A stretch of DNA of 6,552 nucleotides from Nitrososphaerales archaeon TH5895. Lineage in GTDB: Archaea; Thermoproteota; Nitrososphaeria; Nitrososphaerales; Nitrososphaeraceae. Position numbers and translations under genes: made by a program. A model generated the notes under the pieces. That model was given only the letters and a program-made list of their open reading frames with translations, ran no database searches and was not told the DNA's origin. Shown piece after piece: positions 1 through 5,426 of the stretch (position 1 is the stretch's first letter; each line of letters opens with the position of its first letter). The stretch is taken from assembly GCA_014523695.1 (NCBI GenBank), contig JAATVS010000106.1, forward strand, positions 1 through 6,552, given 5' to 3'.

Positions 1-1
1 A

Positions 2-958
2 ACTATTGGTTCGTTTCTTACCGCCTTGGCCATGAAGGGTGAATCTGACGACGAAATATTGGGGGCTTATGAAGCAGTGAGAAGAAAAGAATGCAAGTTT
101 GGAACTGCGCTAAGACCATCCATCGATATATGCGGTACAGGTGGAGAAGCTGTGAAAACTTTCAACATAAGCACTGCTGCCGCCGTTGTCACTGCTGCTT
201 CAGGTTGCCGAGTTGCTAAACACGGAAATCGCTCCATGTCTGGTCCTTGTGGAAGTGCCGATTTCCTTGAAGTTATAGGCTTTGAATTAAATTCATCGAG
301 CGAAAAGCTGTTACGTTCGCTTGAGGATGTTGGGATTACATTCCTGTTCGCGCCCCTTTTTCATCCTTTAATGAAAAACATTTCGACAGCTCGGAGGGCG
401 GTCGGATTAAGGACTATTTTAAACATTGTTGGTCCACTTTGCAATCCTTGCGTTAATTTGAGTGGTCAGCTGATCGGTGTGTCCAAGTCATCCCTGTTAA
501 CACAGATATCGAATTTGATGAAAAACTCAAATCTAAAGAGATTCATGGTGGCTTATTCACAAGATGGATTTGATGAACTGACCAACACTTGTTCTAATAA
601 AGTTATTTACTTCAATCAAGGCGAGCTAAGCTCCATCACGATCCGTCCGCAGGACTTTGATTTGGATCTATCTGAGATGAACGATCTTACGGTAAGTTCG
701 AAAATGGAATGTGTTAGAATCACCATGGAGGCCATATATGGGTATGCTTCAAAAAAAATACAAGATACAGTAGTACTAAACGCAGCTGCTGCCTTGTTAT
801 TAGGGAATTGTGTAGACAAGCTGAGCGAGGGTATAGAATTAGCAAGAAATAATATAAGGAATGGAAATGCACAAGCAACTCTGCATGGGCTGATAAGAAA
901 GTGTGGTGACGAGGAGAAACTCCTAGCGGTCGAACCGACTCTTCGTAATCGACATTAA
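2..958 (+). CDS. trpD: Anthranilate phosphoribosyltransferase TrpD (5'-partial)
   Basis: Transfers the phosphoribosyl group of PRPP to anthranilate, the second committed step of tryptophan synthesis, in the cytoplasm. The frame is open to the window edge, reading TIGSFLTALAMKGES, which matches the usual family segment before the first PRPP motif; about 25-35 N-terminal residues are therefore outside, and the TTG at 26 is internal rather than a start. 318 residues are visible against a usual length near 345. Motifs in order: DICGTGGE (PRPP loop, codons 125-148), KHGNRS (218-235), FAPLFHP with the anthranilate-side His, ARRAVGLRT, NIVGPLCNP, and GFDEL carrying the Mg-binding Asp-Glu pair. From memory of the Sulfolobus solfataricus enzyme, His107, His154, Arg164, Asp223 and Glu224 all have counterparts. 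The oddity is Glu instead of Asp at the end of GTGGD. No trp gene follows, so it is probably the last gene of a trp operon to the left. Function is confident. Confidence 0.95.
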   Translation, partial: TIGSFLTALAMKGESDDEILGAYEAVRRKECKFGTALRPSIDICGTGGEAVKTFNISTAAAVVTAASGCRVAKHGNRSMSGPCGSADFLEVIGFELNSSSEKLLRSLEDVGITFLFAPLFHPLMKNISTARRAVGLRTILNIVGPLCNPCVNLSGQLIGVSKSSLLTQISNLMKNSNLKRFMVAYSQDGFDELTNTCSNKVIYFNQGELSSITIRPQDFDLDLSEMNDLTVSSKMECVRITMEAIYGYASKKIQDTVVLNAAAALLLGNCVDKLSEGIELARNNIRNGNAQATLHGLIRKCGDEEKLLAVEPTLRNRH

Positions 959-968
959 AAGGCTAATC

Positions 969-976
969 TTTTTTTT
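969..976 (+). terminator. T8 tract after trpD
   Basis: Eight consecutive T residues lie 10 nt past the trpD stop codon. Archaeal RNA polymerase often terminates at oligo-T on the non-template strand without a hairpin, so this is a plausible primary termination point for the trp transcript. No stem precedes it. Confidence 0.5.
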
Positions 977-1029
977 GAGATCGTAAGAAGGCTAGTACCT
1001 TATATGAAAACCACATCTAGCAGAAGCAT

Positions 1030-1059
1030 GCAATTACAATACTTTCAAATTGCTTTTTT
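1030..1059 (+). terminator. Hairpin plus T6, second terminator after trpD
   Basis: GCAATT (1030-1035) and AATTGC (1048-1053) are perfect inverted arms with a 12-nt loop, and TTTTTT (1054-1059) follows directly. This has the layout of an intrinsic terminator. The stem is short and AT-rich, so it is weak. It lies about 70 nt past trpD, behind the T8 tract, and would catch read-through before the polymerase enters the oppositely oriented zinc-ribbon gene. Confidence 0.4.
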
Positions 1060-1128
1060 CCCATATGTTTGAACAGAATTTGGACTAAAGTCGATCAGAA
1101 GCACAGAAATTAAAGCGGGGATGTCGAG

Positions 1129-1169
1129 AAAAAATTTGTTATCTAACACTTGCTTTAGGTTATCAAGTG
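1129..1169 (-). terminator. Probable terminator of the zinc-ribbon gene
   Basis: On the minus strand, just past the stop at 1182, CACTTG and CAAGTG (1164-1169 and 1147-1152) form a 6-bp stem with an 11-nt loop. A run of six T (1129-1134) follows after about 12 nt. The spacing is longer than in a textbook bacterial terminator, but the T run alone can serve in archaea. Confidence 0.4.
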
Positions 1170-1181
1170 CAGATCATTTTT

Positions 1182-1436
1182 TCACTTTCTTTTAGTTTTT
1201 GACTTCGTCTTCGCCTTAGCCTTAGAACTGGATTTCTTTGTTGGTTTTCCTGTGCCCGCCTTAGCTTTAGGAGCAGCTGCTGTCGTTACCCTACCACCAC
1301 CTATTTTAAACATCTTTGTCCCACAAACAGGACAAGTTCCCGACAAAGCCCTTTGACCATTCTTCATTGTTATCTGCTTTTCATCTTCCATATCTCGTTT
1401 TGCTTTACATTTTACACAATACGCTTGTGTTGCCAA
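1182..1436 (-). CDS. DUF5679-like zinc-ribbon protein with Lys-rich tail
   Basis: An 84-residue basic protein of unknown role. Residues 6-45 form a four-cysteine zinc ribbon: YCVKCK (Cys7, Cys10) and CPVCG (Cys35, Cys38), with a GQRALSGTCPVCGTKMFKI stretch that resembles the DUF5679 family; the family name is from memory. Residues 57-84 are a low-complexity tail with 12 Lys and 1 Arg among 28 residues, mixed with Ala, Ser and Thr, and probably disordered. That combination suggests nucleic-acid or ribosome contact, but this is inference. The start must be TTG at 1436: a TAG lies directly upstream in frame, and the next Met (residue 16) would remove the first cysteine pair. A TATA box centred about 26 nt upstream makes the mRNA leaderless. 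The gene converges on trpD and stands alone. That it is a gene is confident; function is unknown. Confidence 0.88.
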   Translation of the reverse strand: MATQAYCVKCKAKRDMEDEKQITMKNGQRALSGTCPVCGTKMFKIGGGRVTTAAAPKAKAGTGKPTKKSSSKAKAKTKSKTKRK

Positions 1437-1457
1437 CTAGAGATAATCTATCGTGCT

Positions 1458-1467
1458 TAAATATAAG
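1458..1467 (-). promoter_or_regulatory. TATA box of the zinc-ribbon gene
   Basis: On the minus strand this reads CTTATATTTA, close to the archaeal TATA consensus. Its centre is about 26 nt from the TTG start at 1436, the normal distance from TATA box to transcription start. Transcription should therefore begin at or next to the start codon, giving a leaderless mRNA. No Shine-Dalgarno sequence is present in between. Confidence 0.55.
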
Positions 1468-1753
1468 AATAGCTCCCAAAATGGAGTCATTGTAATGTAT
1501 ATTGCCTAATCAGTACGAGTAAATTTCGATACTTTGTTCAAGAAACAAGCATTTCAACTCCTAGATAAGGTCTAAAATTTTCTTTGCTCTATGCAATGAT
1601 TTTACTATCCAAGAGACTCGGATTGTACCCTTGGAGTGAGACAAAGCTTCCTCGCAGATACAATTCAGATGTAATGGTTAAGTTAAAATGAACGTTGCGT
1701 GTTTGCATACACTGTCCAGTTTATCTAATTTTCTAAACCATTTTATGTCTTAG

Positions 1754-1796
1754 ATCCAATTATGCGGTGAATTGGATGCATCTTGATTACAAGTGC
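1754..1796 (-). other. Tandem hairpins in the 3' region of the dehydratase mRNA
   Basis: Read on the minus strand, 16 nt after the dehydratase stop, the first hairpin (1796-1778) pairs GCA-CTTG with CAAG-TGC around a 4-nt loop, with one bulged base. It is followed without any gap by a second hairpin (1777-1754), ATCCAATT with AATTGGAT, a perfect 8-bp stem with an 8-nt loop. No T tract follows, so this is not a classical terminator. It could be a 3'-UTR stabilising or processing structure, or part of a termination zone. The pairing is read directly from the sequence; the role is inferred. Confidence 0.4.
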
Positions 1797-1812
1797 AAGT
1801 AGCTGGAATAGC

Positions 1813-3336
1813 TCAAACGGTAGGCTTTGAATCATCGAATTTGAATATCTTGTTAAAGTAATCTGCCTGTTCGTGGTTAAGCTCTTCTGTTTCACCTTCC
1901 TGAACGTTTGCTAATTTCTTTGCTAGCTTCTTTTTGTATCCCAATTGCATTTGTCTTGCGATCTGAATGCGTTGAGCCTGGGGCGAGCCCGCGCCATGCA
2001 TAGATTCGGTAAGATATCCTACTGCGTTCCTGCCAAGTGTCATATTTTCAATCAACCTCAATATCCTAACACGATTTTCTGTCGACACGCCCTTTCTCCC
2101 CTTCAGATATTTTTCAAGCAGAGGCCCAACTTTTGGGCTCTTAAAGTCCTTCTCTGACGGCATAGTAACCATTAGGCCTCCTGCAATATCCTGTGCCATT
2201 CTGCTCAGCTCATATGGAAATCTAGTGACATTGTGTTTGCAGACGTTAGCAAGCATATCGTCGTTTTGAAAATTACCAGAAGCAGTCGGTTGGGACTGGT
2301 ACGACGACGCAATCCCTGCTGCAAAAATGGTCTCATTCAAATGAGTCATTTCAACTAGCTTATCTTTAATATGAGAGGCGTTTGCAACCCCATTGTAATC
2401 AGCAATCGCCGCTGCAGCTCCGATCAAGACATCACCTAAACCAGTCTTGCAAACATAGCTGCGTCTATGATAGCATGTAAAGCGCTCAACAAGCATCGAA
2501 GCATACTCTACTTCTCCATCCATGAAAATCCGTTCATTTGGAATAAAAACATCCTTGAAAATTATCATCGCCTCTTGACCAGAGAACTGTGCATTTCCAG
2601 AGTCTATATCTCCCCCTTCCATGCTCCGAGTATCGCATGATTGTCTACCGTAAATGTAAGTTATTCCAGGAGCATCAACAGGTATTGTACCTACGATCGC
2701 GTAGTCCCGATCTTCAGGTCGCAATCTCATGGTAGGCATAATTACTATCCAATGTGAATTAATGCATCCCGTCTGATGAGCTTTTGCTCCCGTCACGTAT
2801 ACACCATTCTCATCTCTTTTTGTTATATGGACAAACATATCAGGGTCTTCCTGCTGACTAGGTGAAAGGCTTCGATCACCCTTGACGTCAGTCATTGCTC
2901 CTCCAATGACCATGTTCTCGAGTTGAACATATTTTATGAATTCCTTGAGTCGAGAATGATACTTAGTGTCATATTTCTTGTCGATTTCATACGTAGTGGA
3001 ATACAAAGAATTCAAGGCGTCCATTCCAACACACCTCTGAAAACAGGTGGCGGTAAGTTGTCCTAATTTTCTCTGCATACGATTCTGATTGACTAAATCA
3101 GCTGCACTTTCAGTAACGTGCAAAAATCTATTCACTCTCGTATTCGAAAGGGACGAATGGACTGATGCAAGCTCCGGTTCTTTCGCGGCTAACTCATAGG
3201 TTTCAGCAACAGCGTTAATTGAAGGCCGTATCATTGGATGATCTACTGGTTCACTTACCAGTTCTCCAAACAAATATACTTCTAGATTTCGTCCTCTAAG
3301 ACTCTGTATATATTCCGCCCCACTGCGAATAGGCAT
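1813..3336 (-). CDS. abfD: 4-hydroxybutyryl-CoA dehydratase (AbfD/HpaB family)
   Basis: Dehydrates 4-hydroxybutyryl-CoA to crotonyl-CoA by a radical mechanism using FAD and a [4Fe-4S] cluster. It is a key step of the 3-hydroxypropionate/4-hydroxybutyrate CO2-fixation cycle of ammonia-oxidising archaea. The 507 residues are full length for the archaeal type. N-terminus RSGAEYIQSLRGRNLEVYLFGE is typical of the HpaB/AbfD superfamily. Cys98 and Cys102 (TATCFQRC), His290 (FTCYHRR) and Cys296 (SYVCKTG) fit the four cluster ligands known in Clostridium aminobutyricum AbfD (Cys99, Cys103, His292, Cys299, from memory), with one residue less between His and the last Cys. Lys297 and the SMHGAGSPQAQR motif (445-456) are also kept. 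Retained ligands argue against a flavin monooxygenase or a ligand-less paralogue. The ATG at 3336 sits about 30 nt from a TATA box, without a Shine-Dalgarno sequence. Apparently transcribed alone. Confidence 0.95.
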   Translation of the reverse strand: MPIRSGAEYIQSLRGRNLEVYLFGELVSEPVDHPMIRPSINAVAETYELAAKEPELASVHSSLSNTRVNRFLHVTESAADLVNQNRMQRKLGQLTATCFQRCVGMDALNSLYSTTYEIDKKYDTKYHSRLKEFIKYVQLENMVIGGAMTDVKGDRSLSPSQQEDPDMFVHITKRDENGVYVTGAKAHQTGCINSHWIVIMPTMRLRPEDRDYAIVGTIPVDAPGITYIYGRQSCDTRSMEGGDIDSGNAQFSGQEAMIIFKDVFIPNERIFMDGEVEYASMLVERFTCYHRRSYVCKTGLGDVLIGAAAAIADYNGVANASHIKDKLVEMTHLNETIFAAGIASSYQSQPTASGNFQNDDMLANVCKHNVTRFPYELSRMAQDIAGGLMVTMPSEKDFKSPKVGPLLEKYLKGRKGVSTENRVRILRLIENMTLGRNAVGYLTESMHGAGSPQAQRIQIARQMQLGYKKKLAKKLANVQEGETEELNHEQADYFNKIFKFDDSKPTV

Positions 3337-3362
3337 GGTTATCTATTATTATCTTTGATATT

Positions 3363-3370
3363 ATTTATAT
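3363..3370 (-). promoter_or_regulatory. TATA box of the dehydratase gene
   Basis: Minus-strand ATATAAAT, preceded by a purine-rich stretch (GAAAAGAAG) that suits a BRE. Its centre is about 30 nt upstream of the ATG at 3336, so transcription should start only a few bases before the ATG, giving a leaderless or near-leaderless mRNA. A second AT-rich block near 3401-3417 is a less likely, more distant alternative. Confidence 0.55.
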
Positions 3371-3373
3371 CTT

Positions 3374-3393
3374 CTTTTCAACTTTTTGAAAAG
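3374..3393. promoter_or_regulatory. 8-bp inverted repeat behind the dehydratase TATA box
   Basis: CTTTTCAA (3374-3381) and TTGAAAAG (3386-3393) are perfect inverted arms with a 4-nt spacer. The element begins 4 nt upstream of the TATA box on the dehydratase side and overlaps the place where TFB would contact the BRE. A symmetric site there fits a dimeric regulator acting on the promoter. The symmetry is seen; the operator role is inferred, and the region is AT-rich enough for chance symmetry. Confidence 0.35.
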
Positions 3394-3736
3394 TAATATC
3401 GCTATAATATAATTATTTTACTAATTTGTAATCAAATCACCTGTCTTATTCATAAAGATCGTTTTCCGAACAAATAATGTGTATAGAGGATCGTCTGGAG
3501 AAGCTAATCACATTTCTATTGATTTGAGCCTTATTGTAACAAATGAATAACAAAAGTTAACGATAGAAATTTCTTTGGAAGTTCACTTAAGAAAAACAAT
3601 TGTGTACCTGAACTGTATTTTTTATTGAAATTTCCTCATATGCAATATTTACTACTTTTAGTCATCAACTTTTGGAGATAAACCTTTGATAGGTCAAATA
3701 ACATATTGATTCGTTCGTATGTCGGGATTAGAAAGG

Positions 3737-3744
3737 TTTTTTAT
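3737..3744 (+). promoter_or_regulatory. Possible TATA box for the purine salvage pair
   Basis: TTTTTTAT is centred about 28 nt upstream of the TTG at 3769, the spacing seen for the two other promoters in this window. It would give a leaderless transcript starting at the shorter Apt start. The match to consensus is loose. Confidence 0.3.
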
Positions 3745-3768
3745 GTCCAGGACTTCCGTAGGGATTTA

Positions 3769-4302
3769 TTGACTATAAAACCCGTTGATCTAAAAAAACT
3801 AATAAAGAATTTTCCCGACTTTCCAAAAAGAGGGATATTGTTCAGAGATATCAATCCTCTAATTGGTGACGGAGAGGCCTTGAAGTACATGTCGGAGGAA
3901 TTCTATCGTAGGTTTAGCGCAGCAAACCCTACGATGATTGCGGGAATTGAATCCAGGGGCTTTATCGTAGCGTCCTGTATTGCAATCAGATTTGGCTTAG
4001 GTGTAACGATGATCAGAAAAGCTGGAAAGCTTCCTGGAAAAACTAGTCGGCAGTCGTATCAGATTGAATACGGCACTGCCGAGATGGAAATTCAAAAAGG
4101 TAGTTTTCTACCTGGACAGAATGTAATTGTTGCAGATGATTTAATAGCAACTGGCGGCACAGCCTTGGCGGCTGCCAAGTTATTGAAGGAAGAGGGTGCC
4201 AATATTTGTGGATTCGCTTTTTTGATCGAAATGATTGACTTGAAAGGTGGAGCATCTCTACGGGAATTGGGGTATAATACCCAATCATTAATAGTGTACT
4301 AG
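3769..4302 (+). CDS. apt: Adenine phosphoribosyltransferase
   Basis: Converts adenine and PRPP to AMP and pyrophosphate (cytoplasmic purine salvage). From TTG at 3769 the protein has 177 residues, the usual family length, with 15 residues before the conserved PDFP motif. Motifs: PDFPKRGILFRDINPL (16-31), GIESRGF (59-65), RKAGKLPG (83-90), YQIEYG (97-102), the PRPP-binding loop IVADDLIATGGT (120-131), and the family-like ending SLIVY. An in-frame TTG at 3706 would add 21 residues with no counterpart in the family. The 3769 start is preferred for length, a TATA-like box 28 nt upstream, and a weak AGGG 5 nt upstream. The archaeal version of this family can be confused with other PRTases, but the RKAGKLPG and IEYG motifs are specific to Apt. 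The MTA phosphorylase gene follows after 6 nt and supplies its substrate, adenine. Confidence 0.93.
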   Translation: MTIKPVDLKKLIKNFPDFPKRGILFRDINPLIGDGEALKYMSEEFYRRFSAANPTMIAGIESRGFIVASCIAIRFGLGVTMIRKAGKLPGKTSRQSYQIEYGTAEMEIQKGSFLPGQNVIVADDLIATGGTALAAAKLLKEEGANICGFAFLIEMIDLKGGASLRELGYNTQSLIVY

Positions 4303-4308
4303 TCCAAT

Positions 4309-5112
4309 TTGACTCCCGAACTTACAGCAGAAATTGCAATTATTGGGGGAACCGGTTTATACGATACTACAATACTTACGAATAGGGTTGAAGCCAAGAT
4401 GAGTACTCCATTTGGGCAACCTTCTGACCTCATAACGATAGGCAACTTCAAAGATGTAAAGATCGCATTTTTGCCTCGGCACGGTAGAAACCATACAATA
4501 CCCCCTCACAGAATTAACTACAGAGCAAATATCTGGGCATTGAAGGAGATTGGGGTATCAAGAATAATCTCCCCCTCCGCGGTTGGAAGCCTCGATAGGT
4601 CTTTTGTGCCAGGAGACATTATAATACCTGACCAGTTTGTAGACTTTACTAAAAAGAGAGAACAAACGTTCTACTCAGGCGGAAGAGTTTGTCATGTTTC
4701 TGTAGCCGATCCATTTTGTCCTGAGCTCAGAGAGATAACTACTAAACTGGCAAGAAAACATTTATTCCCTCATCACGACCGGGCCACCTATCTATGTATT
4801 GAGGGCCCTAGATTCTCAACCAGGGCGGAATCCAAGTATTATCGTGAGGTTGTGGGTGCCCAAATAATCGGGATGACCCTTGTTCCTGAATGTGTGTTGG
4901 CAAGGGAAGCAGAAATTTGCTATGTATCATTGGCAACGGTTACTGACTTCGATGTCTGGGCCCAACACCCAGTTAGCTCTCAAGGTATCTTGACCCAATT
5001 GCAAGAAAACATTGGGAAGATTAGGACCATGATTAGGGACGTAATCGTAGAGGTGCCTAAAAATAGAGGACGTTGTAGTTGTGGAACTTCACTTAGCGAC
5101 GCCCTAGTCTAG
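4309..5112 (+). CDS. mtnP: S-methyl-5'-thioadenosine phosphorylase
   Basis: Cleaves 5'-methylthioadenosine with phosphate into adenine and 5-methylthioribose 1-phosphate, recycling the by-product of SAM-dependent polyamine synthesis. The 267 residues fit the trimeric PNP/MTAP family. Motifs: IIGGTGLYD (11-19), PRHGRNH with phosphate-binding Arg57-His58, HRINYRANIWALK, AVGSL, DQFVDFTKKR, IEGPRFSTRAES (164-175), IGMTLVPE with substrate-binding Met189, and TDFDVW with the purine-contacting Asp213 and Asp215. The Asp pair points to 6-aminopurines, so MTA (or adenosine) rather than guanosine/inosine. Seven cysteines include a C-terminal Cys256-x-Cys258. It starts at TTG, 6 nt after the apt stop, with no Shine-Dalgarno sequence, so translation probably depends on the upstream gene. 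Its TAG stop overlaps the stop of the opposite gene. Confidence 0.94.
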   Translation: MTPELTAEIAIIGGTGLYDTTILTNRVEAKMSTPFGQPSDLITIGNFKDVKIAFLPRHGRNHTIPPHRINYRANIWALKEIGVSRIISPSAVGSLDRSFVPGDIIIPDQFVDFTKKREQTFYSGGRVCHVSVADPFCPELREITTKLARKHLFPHHDRATYLCIEGPRFSTRAESKYYREVVGAQIIGMTLVPECVLAREAEICYVSLATVTDFDVWAQHPVSSQGILTQLQENIGKIRTMIRDVIVEVPKNRGRCSCGTSLSDALV

Positions 5113-5426
5113 GTGGCCATTCTATCAATATCCCCTTTCCTACTAGGTTTCAGAATTACGTCCCCTTCAATGAGCTTTCTCTGGAGACTTAGCGAAAGTT
5201 TTTCACTATCTAGGCCCATTCTTGTCACCTCTGCAAGAATCTTCTTTGACAGACTGAGGCTAACATTATGTCCACCGATCCTCCCGAAAGCTATCGCATT
5301 AAAATGAAATTTCTTTCCGTCTATTAGTATATATCCTCTCAATTTACTAGCAATATTACCTCCTCTAGAAGACGTTACCACCACGGTATAGGGGTAGTGG
5401 AATTCTGGAATTTTATCTGGGAACAT
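5109..5426 (-). CDS. Unrecognised small protein (105 aa)
   Basis: I do not recognise this family. The protein is soluble-looking, with no signal peptide or membrane segment. Residues 10-55 look beta-rich (YPYTVVVTSSRGGNIASKL, then GYILIDGKKFHFNAIAFGRIGG), and residues 57-95 look helical with Leu/Ser repeats (SLSLSKKILAEVTRMGL, LSLSLQRKLI). The tail is basic and charged. The ATG at 5426 is the only start: an in-frame TAG lies 24 nt upstream. Its first 14 nt overlap the end of the preceding gene on the same strand, so the two are probably translated in sequence from one mRNA. The stop TAG at 5109-5111 overlaps the MTA phosphorylase stop. The organised amino-acid composition and operon position support a real gene. 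Confidence 0.7.
   Translation of the reverse strand: MFPDKIPEFHYPYTVVVTSSRGGNIASKLRGYILIDGKKFHFNAIAFGRIGGHNVSLSLSKKILAEVTRMGLDSEKLSLSLQRKLIEGDVILKPSRKGDIDRMAT

Larger units (their letters stand above)
1437..1812. other. 376-nt intergenic region
   Basis: This gap separates the start of the zinc-ribbon gene from the end of the dehydratase gene, both on the minus strand. It holds the zinc-ribbon TATA box (1458-1467) near one end and two adjoining hairpins (1754-1796) near the other. Between them I see no supportable ORF, tRNA or C/D-box pattern. A weak inverted pair, TCCAAG (1608-1613) and CTTGGA (1631-1636), is the only other symmetry noticed. Confidence 0.5.
3337..3705. other. AT-rich divergent intergenic region
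   Basis: It lies between the divergent dehydratase and adenine phosphoribosyltransferase genes; the gap runs to 3768 if the second gene starts at its favoured TTG. It contains the dehydratase TATA box and adjoining inverted repeat. A widely spaced inverted pair, ATTTCTAT (3512-3519) and ATAGAAAT (3563-3570), is also present. I see no ORF, tRNA or recognisable riboswitch in the rest. Confidence 0.5.

Noticed and set aside
616..819. Open frame opposite trpD (also 1945-2157, 4043-4288, 5113-5307 and 5654-5866 opposite other genes)
   Set aside because: Each lies within a better supported gene on the other strand, with no family-like motif in its translation.
997..1004. TATA-like CTTATATG on the plus strand
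   Set aside because: A transcript from it would reach the 1030-1059 terminator almost at once, and no gene follows on that strand.
1688..1753. A 21-codon ATG frame on the plus strand inside the gap after the dehydratase
   Set aside because: Too short, no promoter at the expected distance and no recognisable sequence; expected by chance.
1437..1812. tRNA, C/D-box RNA or riboswitch in the larger gaps (also 3337-3705)
   Set aside because: No T-loop GGTTCRA-type motif, no paired C and D boxes, and no riboswitch core seen by eye; a covariance-model scan would be decisive.
1813..3336. 4-hydroxyphenylacetate 3-monooxygenase (HpaB) as an alternative identity
   Set aside because: All four Fe-S ligand positions of 4-hydroxybutyryl-CoA dehydratase are present; HpaB enzymes lack them.
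3512..3570. Inverted pair ATTTCTAT / ATAGAAAT
   Set aside because: Arms are 43 nt apart in very AT-rich DNA and not placed against a start codon; probably chance.
3706..3768. 21-residue N-terminal extension of Apt from the upstream TTG
   Set aside because: No counterpart in the family, and no good TATA box or Shine-Dalgarno sequence before 3706.
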